A DNA stretch of 64,000 bases, from contig CAJQLX010000024.1 of the NCBI GenBank assembly GCA_905479265.1, forward strand, positions 1 through 64,000, given 5' to 3'. A model generated the notes under the pieces. It was not told where the DNA came from. It saw only the letters and a list, made by a program, of their open reading frames with translations, and did not search any database. Both the position numbers and the translations under genes were made by a program. The stretch comes from an uncultured Alphaproteobacteria bacterium. Its GTDB lineage: Bacteria; Pseudomonadota; Alphaproteobacteria; UBA7985. Positions 26,416 to 35,729 of the stretch are shown here, piece by piece. The first letter of the stretch is position 1. Every line of letters starts with the position of its first letter.

Positions 26416-27450
26416 ATGAAATTCCATCTCGCCATCAACCTAGAGCGCACCTCCGCCGACACTTCGATCATGGACGTGCGCCACCATGTTGAAGATATGA
26501 TCCGCATGGCGGACGATGCTGGTTTTGAGATCGCTTGGGCCGCTGAGCATCACGCGCTTGAAATGACAATCGCCCCCAACCCGTTCCAGATTCTGACGTG
26601 GTGGGCTGGCATTACCAAGAACATTCGACTGGGCTGCGGCGTTGCCAATGCTTCATACTGGCACCCCATCAACATCGCGGGTGAAGCAGCGCTGCTCGAC
26701 GTGCTCTCTGAGGGGCGGCTTGAGCTGGGTTTGGGCTCAGGCGCTTATCAGCGCGAGTTCGATCGCATGAAGCCCGGGCTGGAGCAGAAGGATTCCTGGC
26801 AGTACATGCAGGAGATGCTGCCGCTGATCAAACAGCTGTGGGCTGGCGACGTTGAGCACAATGGCCGCTTCTGGCAGTTTCCCTCCTCTACCGCTTGCCC
26901 CAAGCCTGTGCAGGACGAGGTGCCGCTGTGGGTCGCAGCACGATCGCCCATCACCTTTGACTACGCTGTTGCCAACAACGCAAATATCATGAGTTGGCCG
27001 CTGACCATGCCGTTTGCTGAAGCCGAAAAGTATCGGGAGCAGCTCAACGACGCCATCGCCAAGTCAGAGACCCCCTTCACCGGTAAGTTCGCCATGATGC
27101 GCCACTCGGCGATCTATGAGAACGAAGCCGACCGCCAGCTTGCGCTGGGCGCGCTGCGGCACACGCTGGGGCAGTTCGGTAATCTGATGCAGAAGAAGGG
27201 CGACGTCATCAACGGTTTCCCAGAGCGTGTGCCCGTTGACCAGCTCGACGGCAACATGCGTTACGACCCCGACACATTGGAAGAAAACCTCATGTTCGGC
27301 TCTGCGGAGCAATGCGCAGAGAAATTGGCCGCGTACAAAGACATCGGTGTTGATGCGTATATCTATTACGCCTCCATGGGTCTGGACATGGATATGCAGA
27401 AGCGCTCCCTGTCGACCTTTATCGAGCGGGTAATGCCGCACGCAGCCTGA
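26416..27450 (+). CDS. LLM-class (bacterial luciferase-like) flavin-dependent monooxygenase
   Basis: A 344-residue TIM-barrel flavoprotein using FMNH2 and oxygen. Features are AEHHALEMTIAPNPFQIL, the G-V-A-N-A segment, LDVLSEGRLELGLGSGAYQREF (the family's conserved S-x-GR-x-x-x-G-x-G loop) and PLWVAARSP. No flavin reductase gene lies beside it, so it would draw reduced flavin from elsewhere. In this operon it could open or cleave a heteroatom bond (N, S or C-C) in the starting compound. Substrate unknown. Confidence 0.88.
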   Translation: MKFHLAINLERTSADTSIMDVRHHVEDMIRMADDAGFEIAWAAEHHALEMTIAPNPFQILTWWAGITKNIRLGCGVANASYWHPINIAGEAALLDVLSEGRLELGLGSGAYQREFDRMKPGLEQKDSWQYMQEMLPLIKQLWAGDVEHNGRFWQFPSSTACPKPVQDEVPLWVAARSPITFDYAVANNANIMSWPLTMPFAEAEKYREQLNDAIAKSETPFTGKFAMMRHSAIYENEADRQLALGALRHTLGQFGNLMQKKGDVINGFPERVPVDQLDGNMRYDPDTLEENLMFGSAEQCAEKLAAYKDIGVDAYIYYASMGLDMDMQKRSLSTFIERVMPHAA

Positions 27451-27494
27451 TCACCGCCTCAACCCCTGTTTCACATCCCACAAGGACCCCCATC

Positions 27495-28091
27495 ATGGCC
27501 GTAGAAATCCGCCGCACCCTGTTGAACATCCAAGACACCTTCATCGAGGGCGGCAAAGTCATCGACACGCCAACCAAACTGGTGGCCGCGATCGCTGTGA
27601 TCCGGAACCCGTGGTTTGGCCGCGGTTATGTTGAGGATTTGCAGCCCGAAATCCGGGAGCATGGTCCTGTTCTGGGAAAGCTGCTGACGCAAATGCTGCT
27701 GGATACGGTAGGTGACACACTGGAAGGCTGCGGCAAGGCATCGAACGTTGGTTCGGGCGGCGAGGTTGAGCACGCGCAAGCCCTGACCCACACCCTGTGG
27801 TTCGGCAACGAGTTCCGCGAAGCGATCAACGCCAAGTCCTACCTTGCCTTTACCAACACGCGCGGTGCGATGGGGACGGCGATGATGATCCCGCTGATGC
27901 ACAAGGACGACGGCGGCCTGCGCTCTCACTACCAGACCATCCACCTGACCATCCCCGACGCTCCAGCGGATGACGAGATCGTTGTGGCCTTGGGCGCGTC
28001 TGTAGGCGGGCATCCAAACCACCGCATTGGCAACCGCTATTCCGACCTTAAGGAAATGGGCCGCGACGTTGATAATCCGGCGGGCGTCTAA
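27495..28091 (+). CDS. DUF1185 / 'amino acid synthesis' family protein
   Basis: A 198-residue protein of the poorly described DUF1185 (PF06684) family, with a chorismate-mutase-like/ring-forming fold known from structure but no proven reaction. Characteristic stretches are AVIRNPWFGRGYVEDLQP, CGKASNVGSGGEVEHAQALTH and TNTRGAMGTAMMIPLMHKDDG. The gene has an AAGGA site and sits between the LLM monooxygenase and the hydrolase. The conserved context in this operon implies an enzymatic role in breakdown of a ring or amide compound, not in amino acid synthesis. Confidence 0.8.
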   Translation: MAVEIRRTLLNIQDTFIEGGKVIDTPTKLVAAIAVIRNPWFGRGYVEDLQPEIREHGPVLGKLLTQMLLDTVGDTLEGCGKASNVGSGGEVEHAQALTHTLWFGNEFREAINAKSYLAFTNTRGAMGTAMMIPLMHKDDGGLRSHYQTIHLTIPDAPADDEIVVALGASVGGHPNHRIGNRYSDLKEMGRDVDNPAGV

Positions 28092-28093
28092 GG

Positions 28094-28909
28094 GTGAGTG
28101 ACCACCCCTCAACAGAAATGACGCTCGACGGCACGGCCTATGAGCGTCATGGCGATCCGACGACACAGCCCACCGTGGTGCTGATCCACGGTCTGGGTCT
28201 GTCGCGGCGCCTGTTTGACCCGATGATCGCGGCGTTCAGCGCGCACTTCGCTGTGCTGTCCTACGACCTGTATGGCCATGGGGAAAGCGCCCCGCCGCCG
28301 CGCACCGCTACGCTGGGGCTTTATGCCGAGCAAATCCGCGGCCTGCTCGATGCAACCGGTATCCAGCGGGCGGCGCTGGTGGGGTTCTCCATCGGTGGGA
28401 TGATCAACCGCCGCTTTGCGCTGGATTTCCCCGATCGGCTGAGCGCGCTGGCGATTTTGAACAGCCCCCATGATCGGGGTGACGCAGCCCAACTCGCCGT
28501 CGAAGACCGCGCCGCGAAAGTGCGTGAGCAAGGCACGATGAGCACCCTGCCCGACGCCTTGTTGCGCTGGTTCACGCCTGACTTCCTCGCCAACCACGCA
28601 TCCACCGTGGACCACGTCCGCCAGTGGCGCAGCGCCGTGGATGCGGAGGGGTACGCCCAAACCGCTTGGGTGCTGGCCCACGGGGTGCGCGAGTTGATCC
28701 AGCCCGACCAGCCCATCACCGCACCGACACTGGTGATGACCAGCGAGCACGACACCGGCTCGACCCCCGCCATGGCCCACGCCATCGCCCATGAGATCAG
28801 CGGCGCGCAAACGCACGTCGTCCCGCGCCTACAGCACTTGGGTCTGATGGAAGACCCCGCCGCCTTTACCGGCCCCACGGTTGAATTTTTGAAGAGGACA
28901 CTGACGTGA
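28094..28909 (+). CDS. Alpha/beta-hydrolase (enol-lactonase type)
   Basis: A 271-residue hydrolase. The oxyanion-hole region is LIHGLGLSRRLFDPM, the nucleophile elbow is GFSIGG, the acid is in TLVMTSEHDTGS and the catalytic His lies in LQHLGLMED. It begins with GTG (28094) two bases after the DUF1185 stop and overlaps the TPP-enzyme start (GTGA). Likely hydrolyses an ester, lactone or C-C bond produced by the monooxygenase. The remnant at 21942 belongs to the same group. Confidence 0.88.
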   Translation: MSDHPSTEMTLDGTAYERHGDPTTQPTVVLIHGLGLSRRLFDPMIAAFSAHFAVLSYDLYGHGESAPPPRTATLGLYAEQIRGLLDATGIQRAALVGFSIGGMINRRFALDFPDRLSALAILNSPHDRGDAAQLAVEDRAAKVREQGTMSTLPDALLRWFTPDFLANHASTVDHVRQWRSAVDAEGYAQTAWVLAHGVRELIQPDQPITAPTLVMTSEHDTGSTPAMAHAIAHEISGAQTHVVPRLQHLGLMEDPAAFTGPTVEFLKRTLT

Positions 28910-30594
28910 CCAAACTTTCTGGCGGTCAAGCCGCCGTCGAGGCACTCCGCGCTGAGGGCACCCGCCACGTATTCGGCCTCATTGGTTCGGCGACGATGGA
29001 GCTGTTCGATGCGCTCTATGATGCGTCCGAGATCAACTTCATCGGCGTCCGTGACGAGCGGACCGGCACCCACATGGCCGACGGCTACGCGCGCGTTTCT
29101 GGCGATCCCGGCGTCATTCTGGCCGGTCAGAACGGCCCGGGCGCGACCAACCTTGTCACCGGGCTCAGTCAGGCCAAAGCCGCCTTTTCCCCTGTGGTCA
29201 GCATCGCCGGCGCCCTGTCGTCACAGCACGTGTACCGCGATGCGTTCCAAGAGGTCGATCAGCAATCCGTTTTCACGCCTGTCACGAAAAAGACGTGGAC
29301 GGCCCCCTCCACCGACCGCGTGCCAGAGCTGTTCCGCGAGGCCTTCCGCACCGCCATGACCCCGCGCAAAGGGCCCGTGCAGCTCAACCTGCCGCGTGAT
29401 GTCCTCTCCGGTCAGGCTGAGTTCGACATGCCGATGCAGACGCCGGACCAATATCGCAGCTTCCACCTGCCCGGCGCGCACCCCGACGCCATCGCCCAGG
29501 CCGCCACCCTGCTCACCGGGGCGCGTCAGCCCGTGATCGTCACCGGCGGCGGGATCAAGAACACCTTGGGCCATGACCAGGCGATTGCGCTGGCACAGGC
29601 GCTGAACTGTCCGCTGGTCAGTGCGCCCGGCCATGGCGACGGCATCCCCTTTGCCCACCCGTTGAACGCGGGTCAAATGGGGCCGCGCGGCAATCCCGTC
29701 GCCTCGCGATTGGTTAAGGAAGCGGACGTCATCCTCGCGCTGGGGACGCGGCTTGGCTTCAACTCGACCTTCTACAGCTACGACAACATCAACCGCGACG
29801 CGCAGATCATCCAGATCGAGCTTGAGCCGACCGCCATTGGCCGCTTCTTCCCGATCACGCTGGGCATCTGGGCCGATGCACCGACCGCAGCGCAGCAGCT
29901 GGCCGACGCCGTAACCAGCATTCAACGCCGCGCCGCCGCCGATGCGTGGGTCAGCGGGTTCCAGACCGAGCGTCAAGCCTACCTCGCCAAGCGCGACGCC
30001 GACGCGGACATGTCTCACCCAACCCAGCCTTCCGGGCTGTTCAAAACCTTGCGCGGTGTGTTGCCCGAAGATGCGGCGATCACCATGGATGCGGGGACGC
30101 TGTGCCTGCAAGCGACGGACGCGCTCAACTACCACCATCCCCGCAGCCTGTTCACCCCGCTGGATTTTGGCTTGGTTGGCTTTTCCTTTGCCTGCGGATT
30201 GGGGATCAAGGCAGCGCGGCCCGAACGTCCTGTGGTCAGCTTCATGGGCGATGGCGGCTTTGGCATGACCATATCAGAGCTGAGCACGGCGGTGGATTAC
30301 GGCCTGAACACGGTAACGGTGGTGATGAACAACCAGTGTTGGGGCGCGGAAAAGGCGTATCAGCGCGATTTCTTTGGCGAGCGCTACATCGGCGCCGACA
30401 TCACCTCCCCCGACTTCGCCCAAGCCGCCGAGCTGTATGGCGCAGCAGGGTTCCGGGCGGATCGGTTGTCGGACGTGGCCGGCGCGGTAGAGGCGGCTTT
30501 GGCCTGCGGCAAGCCCGCAGTGGTTGACGTCGCTGTGGACCCCAACGCGCTCTATTCCTTCCGCCGCGACAGCTTCAAACACCGAGGCGGCTAA
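28906..30594 (+). CDS. Thiamine-diphosphate enzyme, Xsc-like (sulfoacetaldehyde acetyltransferase/acetolactate synthase family)
   Basis: A 562-residue ThDP enzyme. Segments HVFGLIGSATMELFD, GQNGPGATN, FQEVDQQSVF (ThDP-activating Glu region), GDGGFGMTISELSTA (ThDP-Mg motif GDG...N) and NNQCWGAEKAYQRDF closely resemble, as I recall them, the signature stretches of sulfoacetaldehyde acetyltransferase more than those of acetolactate synthase; the tail SFRRDSFK also fits. Xsc makes acetyl phosphate and sulfite. No pta gene is adjacent, so it may act on a related aldehyde or 2-oxo acid. Start is a GTG overlapping the hydrolase stop. Confidence 0.82.
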   Translation: MTKLSGGQAAVEALRAEGTRHVFGLIGSATMELFDALYDASEINFIGVRDERTGTHMADGYARVSGDPGVILAGQNGPGATNLVTGLSQAKAAFSPVVSIAGALSSQHVYRDAFQEVDQQSVFTPVTKKTWTAPSTDRVPELFREAFRTAMTPRKGPVQLNLPRDVLSGQAEFDMPMQTPDQYRSFHLPGAHPDAIAQAATLLTGARQPVIVTGGGIKNTLGHDQAIALAQALNCPLVSAPGHGDGIPFAHPLNAGQMGPRGNPVASRLVKEADVILALGTRLGFNSTFYSYDNINRDAQIIQIELEPTAIGRFFPITLGIWADAPTAAQQLADAVTSIQRRAAADAWVSGFQTERQAYLAKRDADADMSHPTQPSGLFKTLRGVLPEDAAITMDAGTLCLQATDALNYHHPRSLFTPLDFGLVGFSFACGLGIKAARPERPVVSFMGDGGFGMTISELSTAVDYGLNTVTVVMNNQCWGAEKAYQRDFFGERYIGADITSPDFAQAAELYGAAGFRADRLSDVAGAVEAALACGKPAVVDVAVDPNALYSFRRDSFKHRGG

Positions 30595-30617
30595 CCACCG
30601 CCACTAGGCCCATCACC

Positions 30618-30831
30618 TTCAAGCCCTCCACGAGTAACCGCGAACCCCACCCACTCAAGCCCTCCCTGAGTGACCGCGAAGCGGTTGTATCGAAGGGGGC
30701 CAACCCACTCAAACCCTCCCCGAGAGACCGCGAAGGCACCACACTCAAATCCTCTCTAAGTGACCACGAAGCCCACCCACTCCGGCCCTCCCTGAGTGGC
30801 CGCGAAGCGGTTGTATCGAAGGGGGCCAACC
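30618..30831. repeat. Five imperfect hairpin-bearing intergenic repeats
   Basis: About five units of roughly 36 bases follow CACTCAAGCCCTCCCTGAGTG then ACCGCGAAG in pattern; CACTCA and TGAGTG can pair. Two units (from 30652 and 30778) carry an extra segment, giving a 32-base exact duplicate at 30674-30705 and 30800-30831 containing the palindrome CCGCGAAGCGG. The array fills the gap between the TPP-enzyme gene and the small protein at 30872 within the operon. Confidence 0.75.
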
Positions 30832-30871
30832 GCACCATCGCCCCACTCAACCCGACACTCGGAAAGCCACG

Positions 30872-31201
30872 ATGATCACAAAACTCGCGATATTCGAAGG
30901 AACGGTAAAGCAGGGCCAAGAGGCCGCGATGCGGGACTATGTGGAAACCACCCTACGCCCGCTGTGGGAAGCCTTCGAAGGCGCGCACCGCGTCCGCGTC
31001 CTCTATGGCACCAAATCCGACGACAAAGGCCCCAACATCCCCCTCATCCTAGAGGTCGATTACCTCACCCAAGACCACCTAACCCAAGCCATGGCCTCCC
31101 CGGCCCGTTTTGAGTCCCGAGACCTGCTGCCGAGGTTCTATGAAGCGTATTTTGATGATGTGGTTTTGCGGCATGTGGAGTGCAAAAGCATCAACGATTA
31201 G
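30872..31201 (+). CDS. Small EthD/Dabb-like ferredoxin-fold protein
   Basis: A 109-residue protein that I assign to the dimeric alpha/beta-barrel group by pattern only: beta start MITKLAIFEGTVKQG, helix DYVETTLRPLWEAF, then PLILEVDYLTQDHLTQAMASPARFESRD, a layout common to EthD and stress-responsive A/B-barrel proteins. Such proteins often act as small hydrolases/monooxygenases or accessory factors beside catabolic operons. It follows the repeat array after the TPP-enzyme gene and could be the operon's last gene. Confidence 0.55.
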   Translation: MITKLAIFEGTVKQGQEAAMRDYVETTLRPLWEAFEGAHRVRVLYGTKSDDKGPNIPLILEVDYLTQDHLTQAMASPARFESRDLLPRFYEAYFDDVVLRHVECKSIND

Positions 31202-31412
31202 CTCAGAACATTTATACCTTGAGGCGACTGATGAGCAGGAGTTGGACTAGGATATCTTCCTCTTCCTTCCGCCAACATAGCTTTACGCACCGTGCATAAA
31301 AGAAAAAGATCTATTCAAAAAAAAGCCAACCCCTGAACTTTTAGAGATTACCCCCTTTTTTCTTGCCTCAACACTAATAACACCTTAGGTTTTAAAAAAC
31401 CCAGAGGACACA

Positions 31413-32963
31413 ATGACCGCAGACAAACAAAAAGAAACCGAATCCGCTGCAGAAGCGCTTAAAGCCCTAATACGCGAGGTCAATCGTGCACAACCGGAGA
31501 GCTTAAACCCATTACCGGAAGAGTTTGGAGCACAGATAGTAACACGATTGGCAACAAATCAACCGCAACTAAAAAATTTCCTAGAAAACCACGTAAATCT
31601 ATGCGCACGCAGACAAAATAAAAATGAAGAAACACAATATAGTTTAGACGTGATAAATGTCTGCTTGCCTCATATCTGGGAATTTAAAAATTGTAATCCG
31701 TTCGCCCACATAAAGTTTAAAAATTGCAAAATTTCAACGATTTTCACTTCCTTAAACAAAAGCTACGTTTTCGAAAATTGCCAGTTATTCCAGACGTAAA
31801 ACGAAACAGAAATACAAGTTGTTTTCACCCATCGCTCGCCTGACGACAGTCATCTGCACAATCAAATACTAATATTCAAAGAAAACAATAATCTGGCTAC
31901 CAATTTTTTGTTTATAGGAGCCAAATCTTCAAGTAATTTCAAATTAACAGCCCATATATTTGACGAAGAAAAGAAAAATTTGCCACTCTGTACATCAGGA
32001 ATATCCTTTCAGTCTCTACACATCGGATCATTATCGATTTATCAAAATATCGGTCGCATATCGATGCTAGATTGCACATTGGGAACGCTTGAAACTAAAG
32101 CTGCAGTGAATATAGACACAATACAAGCAACCTATACTAGCTGCTACAATCTTAAAATTACAAACTCCTATGTAGGGAACATTATTTTCCGAGGCTCAAC
32201 AATATCCACTCATTCAGACTCAGCATGTTTGAATATATCAGATTCCAATATTGGTGAAATTTCTCTGATACAAATGTCAGTTCCAAAATTTTCTATTAAT
32301 AGAACTTCAAAATTGGAATTCCTATCTTTAAAATATTGCTTGGTGCATTCCCTTGAAATTGCAACCAGCCACGTAAGAAGCCTGAAATCCCTTTTATTGG
32401 AAAATAGTGACTTTTTCGATACCGAATGTCTATTATTTGAGGCTGAAAATTGGCCCAGTCCAGAATCGCCAAATATTGAAAATCATTTGGCCTGGCATGC
32501 AAGCTGTCAATTTATTCTATCAAAGTTACATTCTTCGCAAACATCTACTCATACAAATTTTTTTCAAATTTTGAGTGAAAAATTTTTCCTAAAATCATGC
32601 TCTAATCATTTTGATAGAATCTTTTTCTATGCATACTACCTTTTTTCGAGTTTTGGATTGAGTGTTGTTCGGCCTCTGATCTGGTTTTTCGCCTTTTTTA
32701 TTATAGCATCATTATTAAATGGAATTCATTTCATCAATTCTAACCCAAATTGCACCTACTTTTTGTGTGGAACAATACCTGGTGACAGTGGAAAATCAGC
32801 ACTTCAGACAGCATTTCCATATCTGCCTATAAATGCTCGGACCGAGGAAAAGGGATTTGTTTTTCATTTGCTGGATACTTTCCATAGCTTAATCAGCACC
32901 GTATTGATTTTCCTTTTTTCCTTAGGGATTAGAAACTTACTTAGATTGCGTACGGCGAACTGA
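31413..32963 (+). pseudogene. AT-rich beta-helix membrane-protein gene interrupted by one in-frame TAA
   Basis: From ATG 31413 to the stop at 32963 the frame is open for 517 codons except for one TAA at 31797-31799. The bases 31800-31907 are open in the same frame, so the two halves are one gene. The product has repeated aromatic/Cys strands (FKNCNPFAHIKFKNCK; ISTIFTSLN) that look like a pentapeptide-repeat or beta-helix, and two C-terminal membrane helices (LIWFFAFFIIASLL and STVLIFLFSLGIRNLL). It is far richer in A+T than its neighbours, suggesting recent acquisition. Function unknown; the C-terminal two-helix module is common in uncharacterised repeat proteins. Read-through or a sequencing error would restore it. 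Confidence 0.7.
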
Positions 32964-33056
32964 ATTGCGACAGTGCTCTTAGCGCATCAAAATTTATGCC
33001 TGCCAAGGTGTTGCCATTTTCCCGTTTAACGGACATTTATTGAGCCTATTTCTCGG

Positions 33057-33695
33057 ATGAAAGGCTTGATTGCGTCCATGTTTACACTGTCTCTGTTCTC
33101 CCCCCTCCGTTCTTCCCTGCACACCGCCTTGGGGTCTATCCGGCTTGGCGTGCGCGCCTTTGCTGGGGTTGGTTTTGGGGCGGCGGTTTCCGCGCTGTTG
33201 CTCGCCGCGCCTTCTGCGCTGGCTGAGCAGGTAGAGATTACGCTGGTTGACCAGCTCGATGGGCAGAAGAATTCCTATTGCATCGACATCGTTGGTGGGG
33301 GCCGGAATGTGGATCCGGCGAATGGGTTGCAGTCGCACACGTGCTACTCCTACCGCGGCGCGTTGGGCCGGGATCAGGCGTTTGAGGCTGATGACTTCGC
33401 CGACGGCATTCTTTCCATGCCGCAAATGGATGTGTGCGTGGTCGCTGCGGCGCCGGTGGCGGGGTCGGTGATGACGCTGGATGCTTGCGACGCCGATGCA
33501 GCGGCGCAGCGGTTCGCCATCACCCTGCCCGGCACGATTGAGCCTGTGGCCGCGCCGGGGCTGTGCATGACGGTCGCGGCGGAAACCCGTTTGGGCAACA
33601 ATCCCATCCACCAGATCAAGGCGCTATCGCTGCAGCCGTGCAGCGCGGACTTGGCCGCGTTCCAAACCTGGCGCGCCCGCAGCGAAGACGACTAG
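33057..33695 (+). CDS. Exported Cys-rich protein, possibly lectin-like
   Basis: A 212-residue protein. A long N-terminal region with basic residues precedes a signal peptide core (GVGFGAAVSALLLAAPSALA) with ALA cleavage site. The mature part has paired cysteines (SYCIDI...HTCYSY; VCVVAA...LDACDAD; GLCMTV...LQPCSAD) spaced like a beta-trefoil (ricin-type) repeat, with QRFAI and FQTWRA near the end. I infer a periplasmic or secreted carbohydrate-binding-like domain; no catalytic motif is seen. The start could also be the ATG at 33078. Confidence 0.6.
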   Translation: MKGLIASMFTLSLFSPLRSSLHTALGSIRLGVRAFAGVGFGAAVSALLLAAPSALAEQVEITLVDQLDGQKNSYCIDIVGGGRNVDPANGLQSHTCYSYRGALGRDQAFEADDFADGILSMPQMDVCVVAAAPVAGSVMTLDACDADAAAQRFAITLPGTIEPVAAPGLCMTVAAETRLGNNPIHQIKALSLQPCSADLAAFQTWRARSEDD

Positions 33696-33721
33696 CGAGC
33701 CCAGCCGACCCGACAGCGCGC

Positions 33722-34603
33722 TTAAACCGCCTCTCCCCAATAGAGGCGCATGGGATTGTCGATCAGCAGCTTGCGCTGCAACGCCTCGGTCGGGGCGATC
33801 AGCGGGATGCGGTCAACCAGCAAGCCGTCGTCGGGGGCGTGGGACTTCATGTTGGGATGGGGCCAATCTGTGCCCCACAGCACGCGGTCGGGGAAGCTCT
33901 CGACCATGTCCCGGCCAAAGGGCAAAACATCGTCATAGGGCGGACCGGCTTTGGTCAGGCGTTCGGGACAGGAGACTTTGATCCAGAATTTCTCGTCTTC
34001 CATCATCCGCTTGATCCGCAGATAGTCGGGGTGGTCGATCCCGCCCTCAACATCGGGCCGGCCCAAATGGTCAATCACCACCGTGGTCGGCAGCTCCCGC
34101 AGGAACCCTTCGATTTCGTGCAGCTCATTGGCTTCGAAATAGACCACGATATGCCAACCGAGCTTGGCGATCTTCTCGACGATTTTCAGATAATGCTCGC
34201 GTGGGGTTGAGTCGACCAAGCGCTTGAGGAAGTTAAAGCGCACGGCCCGCACCCCGGCGGCGTCCATCCATTCCAACTCGCCCTGGGTCACGTCATGGCG
34301 GACAAAGGCGACGCCGCGCGCCAACTCTCCCGCTGCGGTCAGCGCGTCCACCAGCGCCCGGTTATCGGGGCCGTGGCACGACGCCTGCACAATCACGTTG
34401 CGGCTGAACCCCAGATGGTCGCGCAGGGCAAACAGCTGGTCCTTGCCCGCGTCACAGGGCGTGTACTTTCGCGCAGGGTGATAGGGAAACTCGACCGCCG
34501 GACCAAACACGTGGCAGTGCGCGTCAACCGCGCCCACCGGCGGCACAAAGTCCGGCTTTTTGGGGTTGGGGTGAAACGGCAGGTAATCAGGGTCCATGGT
34601 CAT
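33722..34603 (-). CDS. ligI: 2-pyrone-4,6-dicarboxylate lactonase (LigI type)
   Basis: A 293-residue amidohydrolase-superfamily enzyme hydrolysing 2-pyrone-4,6-dicarboxylate to 4-oxalomesaconate. Motifs are VDAHCHVFGP (the HxH-like metal-independent site of LigI), IVQASCHGPDN, VRAVRFNF, VVIDHLGRP and VLWGTDWPHPN with the catalytic Asp. It is last in the marR-galB-ligK-galD-ligI operon, after a 70-base gap. A second in-frame ATG at 34597 is possible. Confidence 0.9.
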   Translation of the reverse strand: MTMDPDYLPFHPNPKKPDFVPPVGAVDAHCHVFGPAVEFPYHPARKYTPCDAGKDQLFALRDHLGFSRNVIVQASCHGPDNRALVDALTAAGELARGVAFVRHDVTQGELEWMDAAGVRAVRFNFLKRLVDSTPREHYLKIVEKIAKLGWHIVVYFEANELHEIEGFLRELPTTVVIDHLGRPDVEGGIDHPDYLRIKRMMEDEKFWIKVSCPERLTKAGPPYDDVLPFGRDMVESFPDRVLWGTDWPHPNMKSHAPDDGLLVDRIPLIAPTEALQRKLLIDNPMRLYWGEAV

Positions 34604-34673
34604 GTCGGTTTTTTCCTCCCGGCCAGCGGCGTGAATAATGGAATGCGGATGCGGATGAATGGGGCGGGGCCGA

Positions 34674-35729
34674 TCATGCGAACACGCGCCCTTCCATCAA
34701 TTTGCGCGCCGTGCGGATGATCCCGGCTTGGGTCACTGTCCCGGCGGCGTCCAGCTCCAGGGCGGCTTCGGTGATGCCGCTGGGCTGCTCAACCCCCACG
34801 GCAGGTGAGCGCCCCTCGGGCATGCGGGCCAGTCGGTGCGCGGGTGAGCCCGCCAGCGTCGCTGCGGTCGCAACCGTCACCGCAGCCAACACGCCAATGG
34901 TCGCGTGGCAGCGATGGGGGATGAAGGAGCGGGTGGAAATCGCCCCGCCAGCGGTCGGCGCGGATACCAGCGTCATCTTCGGCACGGATTTCTCTGTAAC
35001 GTCGCCCAAATTCATCATCGGACCAACAGACAGGCGGATCGCCTCCAACTTTGTTTTCAGGGCTTGGTCCGCGTCCAGCGTCTCCCGACTTTCCGTGCCC
35101 GTGATGCCAAAGTCAGCCGCATCCATGATGACGCACGGCATGCCGTTGTCGATCAGCGTGCATTCAACCCCGTTGACCACGTCAACCGCCCTGCCCGTTG
35201 GCAACAAAGCCCCGCAAGACGACCCGGCGGTATCGCTGAACAGCAACGGAATGGCCGCAGCGGTGCCGGGGACGCCATCGATGGCCGTCTGCCCGGTGTA
35301 GATCGGCTGGCGGCGGGGGGTCTGGATGGTGGCACGAGCGGTCTGGCCGGTGTTTTCCATGTAGATGGTGAGGGGGGTCTCCCCCTCCTGCGCTTCAATC
35401 AGGCCGCGTTCGATCGCAAACGGGCCAACGCCGGCGAGGATGTTGCCGCAGTTCTGCGCGTCGGTGACAATGGCTTGATCGACCATGACCTGCAGGAACA
35501 AGTAATCGACATCGACCCCAGGCCGGGCTGATTTCCGCACCACGGCAACCTTGGACCGCAGCGGATCCCCGCCGCCCATCCCGTCGATCTGCAGTGGATC
35601 GGGCGAGCCCATGACGGCGAGTAAAAAGGCGTCACGCGCGGCTGTATCCGCGGGCAAGTCGTCGGCCAAGAAATATCCGCCCTTGGATGTGCCACCCCGC
35701 ATCCACGTGCAGGGCGTGCCCTCAGACAT
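34674..35729 (-). CDS. galD: 4-oxalomesaconate tautomerase (PrpF/GalD family)
   Basis: A 351-residue diaminopimelate-epimerase-fold isomerase converting the keto and enol forms of 4-oxalomesaconate. The N-terminal [17 protein letters not shown] and [17 protein letters not shown] are the PrpF family signatures; [17 protein letters not shown] holds a catalytic Cys. Its start overlaps the aldolase gene by 8 bases. PrpF proteins also isomerise aconitate, but the LigI/LigK neighbours favour the aromatic role. Confidence 0.88.
   Translation of the reverse strand: MSEGTPCTWMRGGTSKGGYFLADDLPADTAARDAFLLAVMGSPDPLQIDGMGGGDPLRSKVAVVRKSARPGVDVDYLFLQVMVDQAIVTDAQNCGNILAGVGPFAIERGLIEAQEGETPLTIYMENTGQTARATIQTPRRQPIYTGQTAIDGVPGTAAAIPLLFSDTAGSSCGALLPTGRAVDVVNGVECTLIDNGMPCVIMDAADFGITGTESRETLDADQALKTKLEAIRLSVGPMMNLGDVTEKSVPKMTLVSAPTAGGAISTRSFIPHRCHATIGVLAAVTVATAATLAGSPAHRLARMPEGRSPAVGVEQPSGITEAALELDAAGTVTQAGIIRTARKLMEGRVFA

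Noticed and set aside
30575-30919. A 114-codon minus-strand frame with repeated SRSLREGLSG
   Set aside because: It is a translation of the intergenic hairpin repeats, not a gene.
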